A stretch of DNA of 64,000 nucleotides from assembly GCA_948567375.1 (NCBI GenBank), contig OX419758.1, positions 50,917,473 to 50,981,472 on the forward strand, in the 5' to 3' direction. The first letter of the stretch is position 1. Each line of letters opens with the position of its first letter. This DNA comes from Lunularia cruciata (lineage: Eukaryota; Streptophyta; Marchantiopsida; Lunulariales; Lunulariaceae). Positions 19,486-31,131 of the stretch are shown piece by piece. The translations under genes were made by a program, and so were the position numbers. Below the pieces are notes generated by a model. It saw only the letters and a program-made list of their open reading frames with translations, ran no database searches and was not told where the DNA came from.

Positions 19486-19591
19486 TTGTGGCACTTTAGA
19501 GTCTATATATGACTTATGTGTGAGTTGTGCTTCTATAGTGTATGATGTTGACAGCGATGTATGTTGTGTAGCAATGTATATACGCACAACA
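19486..19591 (+). repeat. Extra LTR start at the right end of element B
   Basis: This repeats 18944-19048 almost exactly (TTGTGGCACTTTAGAGTC...GCACAACA). It directly follows the 3' LTR and is then followed by D0 sequence. It supplies the part of the LTR that the left end of B lacks, so the inserted molecule was circularly permuted. Confidence 0.75.
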
Positions 19592-19773
19592 TATCCCACA
19601 AATTCCACACCATCTGCCTCGTTCACCCATGGAAACACCTTGCCCAGTTGATTGGCTCCCCTGCAAACATCTTATAGAAGAACACCGCTTGGTGTTTCAT
19701 CACATAAGTTGTTCTCTTTGGCTTCAAGATTGCCATGAGAGCACTCACGATCCTTCTCTTGACCGGATCCTTG
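19592..19773 (-). repeat. D0 LTR fragment, second piece
   Basis: Continues D0 from 1879, matching D4 at about 53866-54046. Minus-strand translation gives the LTR-ORF central region (PERTTYVMKHQAVFF-like). It is interrupted at 19773 by solo LTR D1. Confidence 0.75.
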
Positions 19774-21684
19774 TGTGACAGCCCGGCAAATATCACTTTT
19801 GCGGTAATCGGGTAAGTAAAGTTTGTTCCCGTAGAGATACGATTCAGAATTGGTCAAATACAAAGTCAAAGTAACAATTTCAGTTCTTCTTGAGTTTTCT
19901 TTGGTCTCTCAGGTAGAAACTACACCCCAAAGAGAGTAACAAGCACTAACTTGCAGTCTTGTCACGAATTAACACTTCTTAATCACAACTCCTTCAATTC
20001 TTTCCAAACAATCTTGATTGTGATGATTCAGGCTCTCCCAAAAATGGCACTTCACTGCAAAACAACTTTGCCTCACAATTGTGTTCCACCCCTCCACTGA
20101 AGGCACAACTTCCTCGATTGAAATTGCTTCACATCAACCTCGCACTACACTCACAAATGCAGAATACTAATAACACTACTATTCCTCTCAAATTTGTCAA
20201 GGCATTGCTTCGATTGCACTTCACTCAAGATCAAACACACAGAATGAAGATCAAGGCTGTGGAATCCAACATCCAACACGCACACTGACTTGCACTTCAA
20301 AATTCTCCAAACACTCACAAACACAATTACAAAGTTGATACTCGGAACCAAGCTCAAGCGACGAGCACTACTTCACAGCACTTTGCTTTATCTATTCTTA
20401 GAAATTATGAGCACTGAATAACATTTCTCTGCAAATGCCACTCTTAAGTAGTGAAGCAATCGACAATTCTAACAACTATACCGTTCTACAACTTTTCTAA
20501 CCTACAGATCCGAAATGACAATGCACCTCTTCATATCTGCCTCTTCATATCTCAAAACTATTACTAATCTGATCCGATGTCTACTTCTTCCTCGGCTTTC
20601 AAACCCGAACCCGAAGTAATTTTACTTCCTACTACTTTGTCATCGGGTTTCACATCTTCTACTTCTTCTACCAGACCCAACAATTCTCTTTCCTGATCTG
20701 AAATTCCTATCATAATTAAGCCTTCTAAATCTCTATCTCCCGACCCACTCTTCTCTAAGGTGTCAAATGTCAAATCCAAAGACACTTGCGCTCCTATCTC
20801 TCTTACTTTGGGTCTAATTACTATCAATTACTTTACTAATTCTACTATATCATCATCAAGAATTGTAATTGAAAACATGAATACACTATCTACACCTTCA
20901 ATTTGTAACCCACTTTCCCCTAATCACTCATATAACTGACCCAAAGATACTTATTGTCTGATACTGCACTTTGAATTTATTCACTACTGCTACTTCTCCT
21001 TCAATTCATATTCCAGCTTCAATTAGAACTGAAATTGAAGTCAAAGGTATCCTAACTATCTTCTTTCACTACTCTAACTTCCTCTGATGCTTCTCGCAAG
21101 ATTCCCAAAGTCACTTTCACTACACTCTGAGGTTTGACTTCCTTGGGTTGAATCACATTTGTCTTGAGGTAAAGTCTTTAGAACCGAAGTCATGTAAACC
21201 CGAAGTCCGAAGTACAAAGTCCGAAGTCCGAAGTACAAAGTCTCAAAGATAGTAACCCAAAGTACATCTACTCTAGAAACTTCAAATACTTGTTACTTCT
21301 TCTACAAATCTTCAAACTTTGCGATTTTAGTGGCAACGGAAAGCCCTGAACGAGACGCTTCCAACGAGATATAGCACGCTTGATTTGGACTTGTGGGCAT
21401 TGAGATATAGCCCCCACAAGAATCCTGACCTACAACTTCTATTTTTCCTTCGGGTTTGCCCTCCTTCAACGTCTGATCCGAGTTTTTCTCCTCCTTTGAC
21501 ATGAAGTAAACTTCTTCAGGTTTGATCCAATTTGAGTCCTTCTTCCTCTAACACAAAGTTGACTCCCTTGAGCTTGATCAAAACACACGTTTCCATTCAT
21601 TTCTTCTCCATTTGGTTTCAATTTGGTTTCAACAAGGCACTTTTTCTTCAAAACTCATCCAAAATGAAAAATGTGGGTACCACA
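19774..21684 (-). mobile_element. D1: solo D-family LTR, short form
   Basis: A 1911-bp LTR with no internal region. On the plus strand it starts TGTGACAGCCCGG and ends GGGTACCACA. Flanks CCTTG (19769-19773) and CCTTT (21685-21689) are a 5-bp target duplication with one change, and D0 continues on both sides. It lacks most of the LTR-ORF and retains only the C-terminal part. Solo LTRs form by recombination between the two LTRs of an element. Confidence 0.8.
20564..20827 (-). pseudogene. LTR-ORF C-terminal remnant in D1
   Basis: An open frame of 87 codons whose middle and end (TLEKSGSGDRDLEG and AEEEVDIGSD) match the C-terminus of the long LTR-ORF in D2, D3 and D4. The rest of the protein is missing from this short LTR. 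Sequence between about 20850 and 21660 has no recognisable counterpart of the central domain. Confidence 0.6.
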
Positions 21685-22158
21685 CCTTTTAACTCTCTAC
21701 TTTGTACCCATTCTTTGTCCGCTTTGAAGAGAATGCATCCCTCACTTCTTGGGTTTCTTTGGCTACCTCTTCTTTCCCCAAGAACGTGGCTTCTGCTCCA
21801 CGCCTGCCTCTCTTTCGAATATTAATCTCCAATCCGACTTTGTCCAACGAGCCGGATTCCTTCTCTTCCCCTCTTCCTCGGGGCAATCGAGACATTTACT
21901 CTCGATTATCTCGGTCATGAATCCTGGAAAACTAACATTCCAGTTCCACGCCAAGAATGTGATCCAAAGTCGGCTCAAGACTTTGATCCTTGCAATCACA
22001 TCTAACCTCCGAATTGCATGATTTCTCACAGCTAATTCGGAGTTCTTCTTTCCTCCTCCCATCTTTCTTTCTTCCTCACTGTCTCTTGGGTTAGCTCTCT
22101 CGAATTCTCCTCTACACACTAGCGCATCTTCAACTCTACTTCCCTTCCCTTCCCTTGC
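21685..22158 (-). repeat. D0 LTR fragment, third piece
   Basis: Matches D4 from about 54047 to 54520. On the minus strand it contains the N-terminal half of the LTR-ORF (frame 21763-22194: VRNHAIRRLDVIARIKVL, LAWNWNVSFPGFM, TKSDWRLIF). It ends near 22158 at an abrupt joint with a truncated A-family LTR. Confidence 0.7.
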
Positions 22159-22421
22159 AGGCCAAAGAGTTCTCAACTCTTTCCTCAAAGCCAAACACCT
22201 AGGAATAATACTAAGTCAACACACTAGAATCCAAAATAGTGGTGCTCATCTTTTCCACTTCTTCTAAAGTAAGGTCCCCTCTATCTTAGCTATGACTAAC
22301 TCTAGCTAATCATGACTAATGTAGAACCATCCTTTATCTCTATATAAATAATATCTCTCAAGTACTTGTAATACCAAGCTAAATATCACAATACCACACA
22401 CAAGCACAAATGGGTGTTACA
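22159..22421 (-). repeat. Element C 3' LTR, truncated
   Basis: Matches 3521-3783 of element A. The joint at 22158/22159 falls inside the LTR, so a deletion or rearrangement removed the first ~430 bp together with the original flank. Confidence 0.8.
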
Positions 22422-22469
22422 TTAACCCCTAGACTTAGTTTTCACTTTGTCCCCAAAGTGAAGGTCTCT

Positions 22470-25400
22470 CTACCTTCTATGATATATCTTCAACTTATCA
22501 TGGTTAATCCTATCAAAGTGTCTTCCTCCCAACTACTTGAGATCAAAGTTGTAATTGCCCCACACCTTCTCCACTATGAAAGGTCCAAAGTACTTAGGCA
22601 AAAACTTCCTTTGCACTCTCTTGAATTGAATAGAATCAAACAACATTACCCAATCATCTTCTTTGAAAGGCTCCACCTTCTTCTTGCCTTGCCTCTTGTC
22701 ATAGCTCTCTTTTTGTTTCCTTTGGGCTTGCTCCACTCAAACCATAGCTACTGCTCTTGCCTCTTCCAACTCCATGAGTTGATCCTTCCTTGACTTCTCT
22801 GTATCACCTCCTTGTGCTTTCTTCAATCTTCTATGAATGCTTTGGAAGGTAGGAAGATCAAAGTGAATAGGTAAGGTAGACTTAATACCATATACCAATT
22901 GAAGTGGAGAATATCTGGTGGAAGTCTTCATGGTTGTCCAATACTCCCTTAAAACTTCATGAATCCTCTTGTCCCAATGATGTTTAGCCTCCTCCATTTC
23001 TGCATCTTTGGCCAACATCATGCACAAGGTCTGATTGGCTCTCTCTGCCAAGCCATTGGAATTTGGCTTATAAGATGTAGTTACTCTATGTGTGATAGAG
23101 AAATGTCATAGCATGGCTGTAGTAATGCTTCTTGTAAACTCTCCACCTCTATCAGAAACCAACTCCAAAGGGCATCCAAATCTAGTGATAATGCATTCAT
23201 AAAGAAATCTACCCACTTCATCTTCATTCTTGTCCCTCAATGGTCTAGTCTCAACCCACTTGGTAAGGTAATCAATAACTACCACAATGTACCGATTGTT
23301 GTTTTGAGAGAACCTACAAAATCAATTCCCCACTTCTCAAAAGGTCCTAGCAATGGAATTGATCTAAGTGGTGGAGTGGATGTCGACTTTCTTGCAAAAG
23401 CTTGACAAACATGACAAGTTTTGCAATAATCAAGACAATCCTTGAAAATCCCTCTCCAATGGTAACCTGCATCTAGAATCTTGAAAGCAGTCACCTTTCC
23501 TGCAAAGTGTCTCCCACACACTAAACCTTCATGGAACTTCTTTATAAGTAAGATAGACTCTTCCTTACCCACTTCTCTTCAAATAGACCATCTGCTCCTT
23601 GGTGAAAAAAAATATCCTCCACCATTGTGTAAGGTCTAGATCTTGCTGCAAGGGCTTCCTCTACCTAGCATGCATCTCTTCTGGATAGTGACCTCTTGTC
23701 ACAAAATCCACAATCTCCTTGTACTCCATTAGAACCTCTTGAGTGATTGAGATTGTCATGAGCTCCTCATCCGGGAAGGAATCATCCACTGGCTCATCTC
23801 CATCATGATCATAGGCTCTAGATAACAAATCAGCATTTGCATATTTCTTTCCTGGCCTATCCTCAATGGTGTAGTCATACTCAAACAAGAGTATTATCCA
23901 CCTTGCTAGTCTCTTTTCAACATTAGGCTTGTTGAAGATGTACTTCAAAGCCTTGTGATCCGTGACAATGGTGGGTTTCCCTCCAATCAAGTAGTGTCTA
24001 AAATTCTTGAGACCAAATATCACTACCATTCTCTCTCCGTGGCAGAGTAGTTCTTTTTTGTTGAAACCATCTGCCTACTAGCATAAGCTATTGGATGATC
24101 ATGCCAAGAACACAAGATCCAAGCATTGCAAGACTTTGATTAGGTGCTCAAAGTGCTCCTCCTTGCTTCCATAGACACAAAAGTCATCAATGAAGTCTCT
24201 CACAAATTTCCCAATGAAAGGTTCAAATACCTTGTTCATGAACCGTTGGAATGTGGCTAGAGCATTGCAAAGCCCAAAAGGCATGACCTTGAAAGCGTAA
24301 GTTCCCCAAGGTGTGGTGAATGTGGTGAGTTGTTGATGCTCTGGTGCAATCTTGATTTGGTTATATCTACTATAACCATCTCCAAAACTGTACCTCTCAT
24401 GACCTGCAACCTCCTCCAAGATCTCATCAATGAATGGCAATGGGTAGTAGTCCTTCTTGGTAACAGCATTGAGCTTCTTGTAATCCACACATACCCAAAG
24501 CTTGCCATTATTTTTCTTCACAATGACAATTGGAGACACCCATTCTAAATTCTCTACCTCAAACATAAATCCAGCCTCCTTGAGCTTATCAATCTCCTCC
24601 TTCACAACCAAAGATATTGGTGGGCTAATGCGATGTTGTTTTTGGCGGATTGGTCTTGCATGTGACTCCACCTCTATCTTGTGCTCCTCCAAGGTGACTT
24701 CCTTCAAATCCTTGTAATTGAAAGCAAAAACATGGATGAACTTGCGGAAAATCTCCTCAAATCTCACTTTCTCCTCCTTGGTAACATTTGGGCCATACTT
24801 GAGTGTAGATAACCTTCTTTCTACCTCCTCAAGTGTCAATGGTGATTTACTTGGGTCCTTCAAAACCTCTGGCTTAGGCGCAAAATCCATAGCAAACAAA
24901 GGACACACATCTGAATTACATTAAGATTCATCCTCCTCCGTAGAAGTCTCCTCTTTCATGCTTGTGTCCACACCTGAAGCTCCTTCTTCAGAATTTGATT
25001 CCCAATAATCAAAAGATGGTGTATCTGAATGTGAAGTGTTGGTGGTGTTAGTCACAAAAACTGTGACTCTATGGTGTGATGGCCCAATCCTCAAGTACCC
25101 TTTGTGCCATCAATCAATTGTGCGTGTTGCTCTCAACCATAGCTTCCCAAGAAGTAAGTCATAGCTTGAATCCTTCAAGACTTGGAAAGTCATGAGATTT
25201 TGAACTCCCATAACTGAAACTACCACTTTATCCATCACCCTTACTGGTCAAACTTGTTGCTTGTTTGCCATGCTCACCACAAATGTTGAAGGTCTTGAGG
25301 GTATCATACCCAACTTCTTCATCAACCTTTCTAACATGGCATTCAATGCTGATCCTCCATCAACCAATGCATCCTTGATATTTTGACCATTCACTCTCAT

Positions 25401-26861
25401 AACAATCTTGGAGGCATATTCACAAGCCTCCCATGGTATTGGCTTGGCATCCACCACCCCCATTGATACTGGAGCTTTTGCCTTCTTCTTCCTCTTGCTC
25501 CTTGTAGAACTCAAACCACCTCTAAGCTCCTTTCTCAAAGTAGGGTTCAAAGCAATCAATTGGCCCACTATGATGTTAGCCTTATGACTATCAACATCCT
25601 CCAACACATTGTAGTTCCATTGTTGCTTTGAGATCAAGAAGTCCTCCATCCCCAACTTCTCCTTGGAGTCTTTCTTGTTGATGGTGTTGAGATGCAAGTG
25701 CTCCTAGTAGACATAAGAGTATCCTTGCTTGGAGTAAATCCTTGAGAAGAGTGAACATCCTCTGTAAAACAAGCTCTCTTCTTCTCTTGTGCCAAAAAGC
25801 TCCAAATTAAGACCCTTGGAGTTTGAGCACTCTCCTTTCTCATACTTGCTCTCAACCACATCTATGGATGCTATCTCCTTACCTTTGTTGGGATTATGAA
25901 CCACTTGGGTTTCACTACCTCCCTCTTTCCCTCTATTGGCTCCCTCATAACCTTTTCCTCTATGGTAAGTGGAATAAGGGCAATTCCTTTAGATATGGCC
26001 TCTTCCTCCATAACCAAAACAATTTCTATCATTGAAATTGTTGGCTGGTTGGACTCCTCTATATGGATAGTTTCCATAACTCCTAGGCCATGTCCCTACA
26101 TTCTGATCCACCTCTCTCTTCTCCCATAGTTGCACCACATTGATCTTGAGATCCACAAGTTGTTTTGTGATGGTTTGAAGTGGATCTTTTGGTGGAGGTA
26201 CAAGAATTGGAGCAACTACTACTTGTGGTGCAACCCTTGCCACCAAAGTATCATAAGTTCCACCATACTTGTAGCCTTGAGGAGGATGCACAACCTCCTT
26301 CACCACCAAATCACTCTCATCCCCTTCCAAACTCTCCTCCATACAAATTGCAATCTTGATAACTTCAACCTTGGAAGAAGGTTTCTCATATCTCACCTTG
26401 CTTCTAATTTGTGGTCTCAATCCTCCCACAAAATTCTTGGTGAGCATGGCCCTTATGCCAATCATAGTAGTCTCCACATCATCTCAACCTTTCCATAACA
26501 CTATGTGAAATCTAGACTCTAACTTTTCCACTCTTTCCATATAGACTCTCACTTTCTCTCCATCTCCTTGCTTGAGAAATGTAACCTCACTCATCAATCT
26601 CTCATAACTCTCATCAGGAAGAAAGTTCTCAATTAGTGCTGAAGTCAAAGTCTTCCAAGACTCCTCTTCCCCATCTCTCCTCTCTCTCTTTTGGTATTCT
26701 GACTCATACCATGTAAGTGCTACATCCTCAAAGAAATCTGGTAATAATGAGGCCCACTCATTCTTCCTCCTCTCATTGTTTCCTATGCAAGCTTGCTTGA
26801 AGTCTCTCACAAAGGCCTCCACATCTTCTCCATCCTTGCCAAAGGAAACCGGAAGTACCAT
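22470..26861 (-). pseudogene. Element C gag-pol (broken)
   Basis: Homologous to the 1608-aa polyprotein of element A. Open pieces: Gag 26484-26861 and 25989-26477; PR 25248-25697, with the family's D-G-G site; RT 24099-24908 with FIDD; RNase H 23661-24029; integrase 23279-23572 (HHCC and first Asp) and 22737-23051 (NG-x-AERANQT); C-terminus 22533-22736. The knuckle has a Cys-to-Tyr change (CFGYGG). About 430 bp from RT to RNase H are missing, replaced by about 15 bp of unrelated sequence at 24103-24117. Not functional. Confidence 0.9.
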
Positions 26862-27088
26862 CTTAACCTCATTATCTTTCTTTCTCTCAATTTTTTTCTT
26901 TTCTTTTCTCTCACTCCATAACTAATAGAGTATGGACATGACTAACACCATTTGAGAGTAATCCACCCTAGGGAACAGAAAAGTCTGAGGTTGCTCCAAG
27001 ATTTCTATAGCAACATCAAATCCTAGAGTGCATATTAATCAAACCCTCATGGATAGTTTATCCATAAGTTGAAAGATTATCTCCATCA

Positions 27089-27590
27089 CTAATCTTGAGA
27101 ACTAGCTAATGAAGGTGGTAGTATTTCTATAGCTGTACTAAGACTCTCTCCAAGATCCTTCACCAAAGTCTCCAAAACTGATTTTACTCTACTACACTCA
27201 TATCCTTTTGGAAGTCTTTCAACTCTACAAACCTCACACAACTCCTTGGTCTTAGATCTTCTCCCTCCCAATCTTTGTGAAGAAGGTCCAACATGCAAAC
27301 CCAAGTCAAGTAAGCCTCTCCTTTCCCTCAATCTCATGCTCTCAAAGGTCAATGGACATGAACTTGCCTTATGTCCCTATGTCTCTTCTCTCCACATAGA
27401 AAGCACTTAGACCCACTCTTTCCTCCAAGTAGTGTAGGTTTTTCTTGATCCTCTCAACACACTCTTCAAATTCTATTGTAAACTCTCTTTTCCTCAAATC
27501 TACCCCCAATCACCTCAAACCCTTGGGGAACCTTACATAGTCTCAATTTCCACTCTTGGTGACCCTCCATGTTCCCAAGATGAATCTACA
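27089..27590 (-). pseudogene. Element C ORF1 remnant (zinc-knuckle protein)
   Basis: Homologue of the 165-aa ORF1 of element A. The C-terminal 87 codons are open (27089-27352). The knuckle region around 27360-27400 has an insertion ('cctatgt' duplication) that shifts the frame. Its presence at the same place in a diverged copy supports ORF1 as a real family gene. Confidence 0.65.
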
Positions 27591-28405
27591 CACTCAAACA
27601 TGCTTTTTGTTGCTCTCAAACTCCTCATGCATGAGATTTCAACTTTGCATAATTGACCCTTCCTCACAATTACACTCAGATTTCTCAACTAGTATGTGAC
27701 AGTCCTCTGAAATTGTTCACACGTGATCACAACTCTAGGGTGTCTCTCCTTGCAAAATTGCATATCTGTTCATCAAGCCATTTGGCCTAGACACCTTTGT
27801 ATTCAGCATACATATTTCAGATTTGGTGTGAAAACCACCCCCTTCAGTTAAAAAACTCATAACTCCCTTAGCAAGAATGATTTCTTTCTTTTTTTAGGCA
27901 GCAAGTAGGATAAAATGCACTCAATTTTCCTACAAATTTTCAAGGAAATTCACTAAAAATTGAAGAAATGGTGGACTCTATACAATTTTCCAGAGAGCAT
28001 GTAGTTGCGGGAGCAGTTTACCCTATCAACTTTCAAAAATTCTAACCCAGTGCGCATAGTAGCTTTTACAATAATTTAAAGTTTGCTTACTGAAAGATAA
28101 CCCAAGCTGTTATGTGTAGAAATTTCAAGTCCAGATCTCAAACTTGAGATTTTGCCCAAAATCACCTTAATCCCCAAAATCTGCAATCCACCTCACACAA
28201 TCTCTCCAATTCCTCTCATGTGTACAAGATGTACAAAATCACTTCAAAGACATCATAATGAACTACAGGGTATACAAATGGATCTTGGTTCTGTAACATA
28301 AGTTCAGCCCTCTCCTCTCCTAATGTTCTCTCCAAGTGAGCTCTCATAGCCTCCTTCTGCCTAATGTAGAATTGAACACGGAACATTATCTTGCATTTTA
28401 GAGAG

Positions 28406-28423
28406 GTCCCGGCAACGGACCCA
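28406..28423 (-). promoter_or_regulatory. Element C primer-binding site
   Basis: Same tRNA-Asp-like 18-mer as in element A, 4 nt from the 5' LTR, with one substitution near the TGG end. Confidence 0.55.
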
Positions 28424-28427
28424 AAAA

Positions 28428-29117
28428 TGTGAGCCGGCCTGTCTCTCACTTAGGATGAACCTCTGATGGCTATTATGGTAGCGCACTATGGACTAAGAAA
28501 GCAAGGAACTCCAACTCCATCATACTCCTCCAAGGCTAACACTCCAAGACTCAAGACATTGCTCACTAGAGAACTCAATGAGAGAGAGATAGTTGCAAAT
28601 GAAAGGATGATGAGAACCTCCTCACCCCTTTTTTATATACTTGTGAATAGTTACGCACCAAAGTTACTAATTACTAGAGTAACTCAAGTTACTAGGCTAA
28701 AAGTCAAGTAAAGTCAAAAAGTAGAAAGGAATATCCAATCACATGGGCATATTCCACTAGCATGTGATCTTATCTTGACCCAACCACTAAATCAAGGATT
28801 CCTTCACATGGGCTATCCTTGGACTATAGAAGAATCCAAAACAAAAAGGCTTGCAGGCCCAAGAGTTCTCAACTCTTTCCTCAAAGCCAAACACCTAGGA
28901 ATAATACCAAGTCAACACACTAGAATCCAAAATAGTGGTGCTCATCTTTTCTACCTCCTCTAAAGTAAGGTCCCCTCTATCTTAGCTATGACTAACTCTA
29001 GCTAATCATGACTAATGTAGAACCATCCTTTATCTCTATATAAATAATATCTCTCAAGTTCTTGTAATACCAAGCTAAATATCACAATACCACACACATG
29101 CACAAATGGGTGTTATA
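28428..29117 (-). repeat. Element C 5' LTR
   Basis: 690 bp, aligning end to end with 10228-10919 with scattered differences, mostly transitions. Starts TGTGAGCC on the plus strand. Confidence 0.9.
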
Positions 29118-29495
29118 GTTCCAGATGTGAAGTTGATGTAAAGCAATTTTGATTGAGGAAATTGTGCCTTTAGTGGAGATGTGGAACATAATTCTGAGGT
29201 GAATAGTTTTGCAATGAAGTGCCATTTTAGGAGAGCCTGAATCATCACAATCAAGATTGTTTGGAAAGATTTGATGGAGTTGTGATTAAGGAATATTAAT
29301 TTGTGACGAGACTGCAAGTCAGTGCTTGTTACTCTCTTCTGGGTGTGGTTTCTACTTGAGAGATTAAAGATGCAACCAAGAAGAACTACATTGTGACATT
29401 TGACTTTGTATTTGGACATTTTTGACCAGTATCTCTATAGGAACAAACTTTACTTACCTGATTACCGCAAAAGTGATATTTGCCGGGTTGTCATA
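29118..29495 (+). repeat. D7: D-family LTR 3' end fragment
   Basis: Matches the last ~375 bp of D3 (about 50880-51252), plus orientation, ending GCCGGGTTGTCATA. It is cut on the left by element C and followed at once by the reverse transcriptase remnant F. I infer that the LTR had inserted into F, whose upstream part is no longer present. Confidence 0.7.
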
Positions 29496-31033
29496 GATAT
29501 TTTAATCTATAGCAAGATAGAGGTAGAACACAAAAATCACATGCAAGAAGTCCTAAGACAACTATGTGAGTGGAATTTTTACTATAAGGAGTCAAAGGAG
29601 TTAAAGTGTGCCTTTTGGCAGAAGGAAGTTACCTTCTTGAGTCACAAGATCTCAACAAAGGGGATCAAGATGGAAGAGAAGAAAATCAATGTTATTAATA
29701 ACTAGCATACTCAAAAGGATGTTATAGAAGTACAAATATTTATTGGATTGGCAAGTTTTTACCAGCAATTCATCTTTTACTATGCTCATGTGGCCATACC
29801 ATTGACCAACCTCTTGGGGAAGAACTTGAGCTTTCAAAGGACCACCAAGCATGAGGAAGCATTTTAGAAGTTGAAACACATGGTGTCTTCAAGACCCATT
29901 CTTCAACCATATGATCCTCAATTACCTTGTGTGGTTGATTTTGATACTTTTAACTTTACAATTGGAGCCATGTTGTAGCAAGAATTTCTAAATGAGTTAC
30001 TTCCCATTGCCTTTGTGTCTCATTGACTAAATACAATAGAAAAGAACTATTCTGCTTGAGATTGGGAACAACTAGCAATGGTATATGCCTCCAACATATA
30101 GAGACATTATCTCTTAGGAAAATAAGTGATCATGCAAACTGATCACAAGCCCTTGTTGTAGACATTACTTTTTGAACACATGAAGAGTTGACATCATCAA
30201 TGGGAGGAACAACTACAATTGTTTGACATCAAACTTGAGTACAAACCCGATCAGTTCCATGCCATCCCCAATTGCCTATCACAATGACCTAATTTGAAGT
30301 CTCTTCCTCTTATCACAATAACAATTACAACGATATAAGTTGACTCCAAAGTCCAATTTGAGTTTAAGATAGCTTTAAAACAAGATTCTTTTTTTAAAAT
30401 GGTACAAGATTATCTTGTAGCATGTGATAAGGAATACAACACCTTCTTTTTCAAGGAAGGCCTTCTATTTTGTGAGAACCGGATCTATGTTCCAGCCAAG
30501 GGTGATCTCAAACTTATGTGCCTCCAAGAAGCCCATGACTTACCAATCCCTAGTCACATGGGTGTGCACAAGACCTTGGGTACCCTCCAACGCCAATGGT
30601 GATGGTCCAACATGGCATGAGATGTTTGAGAGATTGGTCAATCTTGTGAGAGGGACCAATGCAGCAAGGCCAACAACCAAAAACCAAGTGGACTCCTTCA
30701 ACCACTCCTCATTCCATCTACTCATTGTGGACACATGAAATTTAGATCTCATCATATCCTTGACCAACACAAAGCACGGTCACACAACAATCATGGTGTT
30801 TGGGGATAAGTTAAGTAAGAAAATCCATTTGGCACCAAATCTTTGATATCGTAGATGCTCCAACATTAGTGCAGATCTACTTTGACAATGTCTTTAGCAT
30901 CATGGGTTACCTTGTGTACTCATCTCTGACTATGATCCTTGATTCATTGAAAAATTTTGGCAAGCATTTTTCCAGATACTCGGTACCAAGCTTATTATGT
31001 CCATGGCCTATCAAACTAATGGACAAACTAAAC
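29496..31033 (+). pseudogene. Element F: gypsy RT/RNase H/integrase remnant, left part
   Basis: Starts within RT at DILIYSK (the end of the YxDD region) and runs through an RT connection, RNase H (VVDFDTFNFTIGAML, TDHKPLL, HAIPNCLSQ) and integrase (zinc region HDLPIPSHMGVHKTLGTLQ near 30531-30594, then core sequence to 31033). At least fifteen stops and several frameshifts break it. It is a different family from A, B and D, with chromovirus-like wording (GQT-x-LEDML) when joined to 62079. The integrase is interrupted at 31033 by element I with target duplication AAAC and continues at 62079. Confidence 0.8.
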
Positions 31034-31131
31034 TGTAACACCAATTTGTGCATGTATATGTTATTGTGATATTTAGTTGGTATTATAAGTACTTGAGAAG
31101 ATATTATTTATGTAAAGATAAAGGATGGTTC
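31034..31131 (+). repeat. Element I 5' LTR remnant
   Basis: The first 98 bp of the A-family LTR (element sense), including the TATA-like region. The remaining ~590 bp are deleted, and leader sequence follows from 31132. Confidence 0.75.

Larger units (their letters stand above)
1880..19591 (+). mobile_element. Element B: Ty3/gypsy retrotransposon with DNA methyltransferase and PHD finger
   Basis: This degenerate LTR retrotransposon lies on the plus strand and is interrupted by element A at 3092-10919. Domain order is gag capsid, two zinc knuckles, protease, C5-cytosine methyltransferase, reverse transcriptase, RNase H, integrase, PHD finger. Flanking D0 sequence resumes exactly across it with a 4-bp duplication TATC (1876-1879 and 19592-19595), and the termini read TGT...ACA. 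Frames are broken by several frameshifts and at least ten stops, so it is a fossil. The LTR arrangement is abnormal: the left end lacks about the first 111 bp of the LTR and the right end carries an extra LTR start. RT-before-IN order makes it Ty3/gypsy, not Ty1/copia. Confidence 0.85.
22159..29117 (-). mobile_element. Element C: decayed A-family retrotransposon
   Basis: Same family and orientation as element A. The right LTR (28428-29117, 690 bp) is whole. The left LTR keeps only its last ~263 bp (22159-22421), so the target duplication is lost. Gag-pol is broken by stops, frameshifts and an internal deletion of about 430 bp at 24103-24117. The right LTR terminus reads TTATA instead of TTACA. 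It is clearly older than A. Confidence 0.9.
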
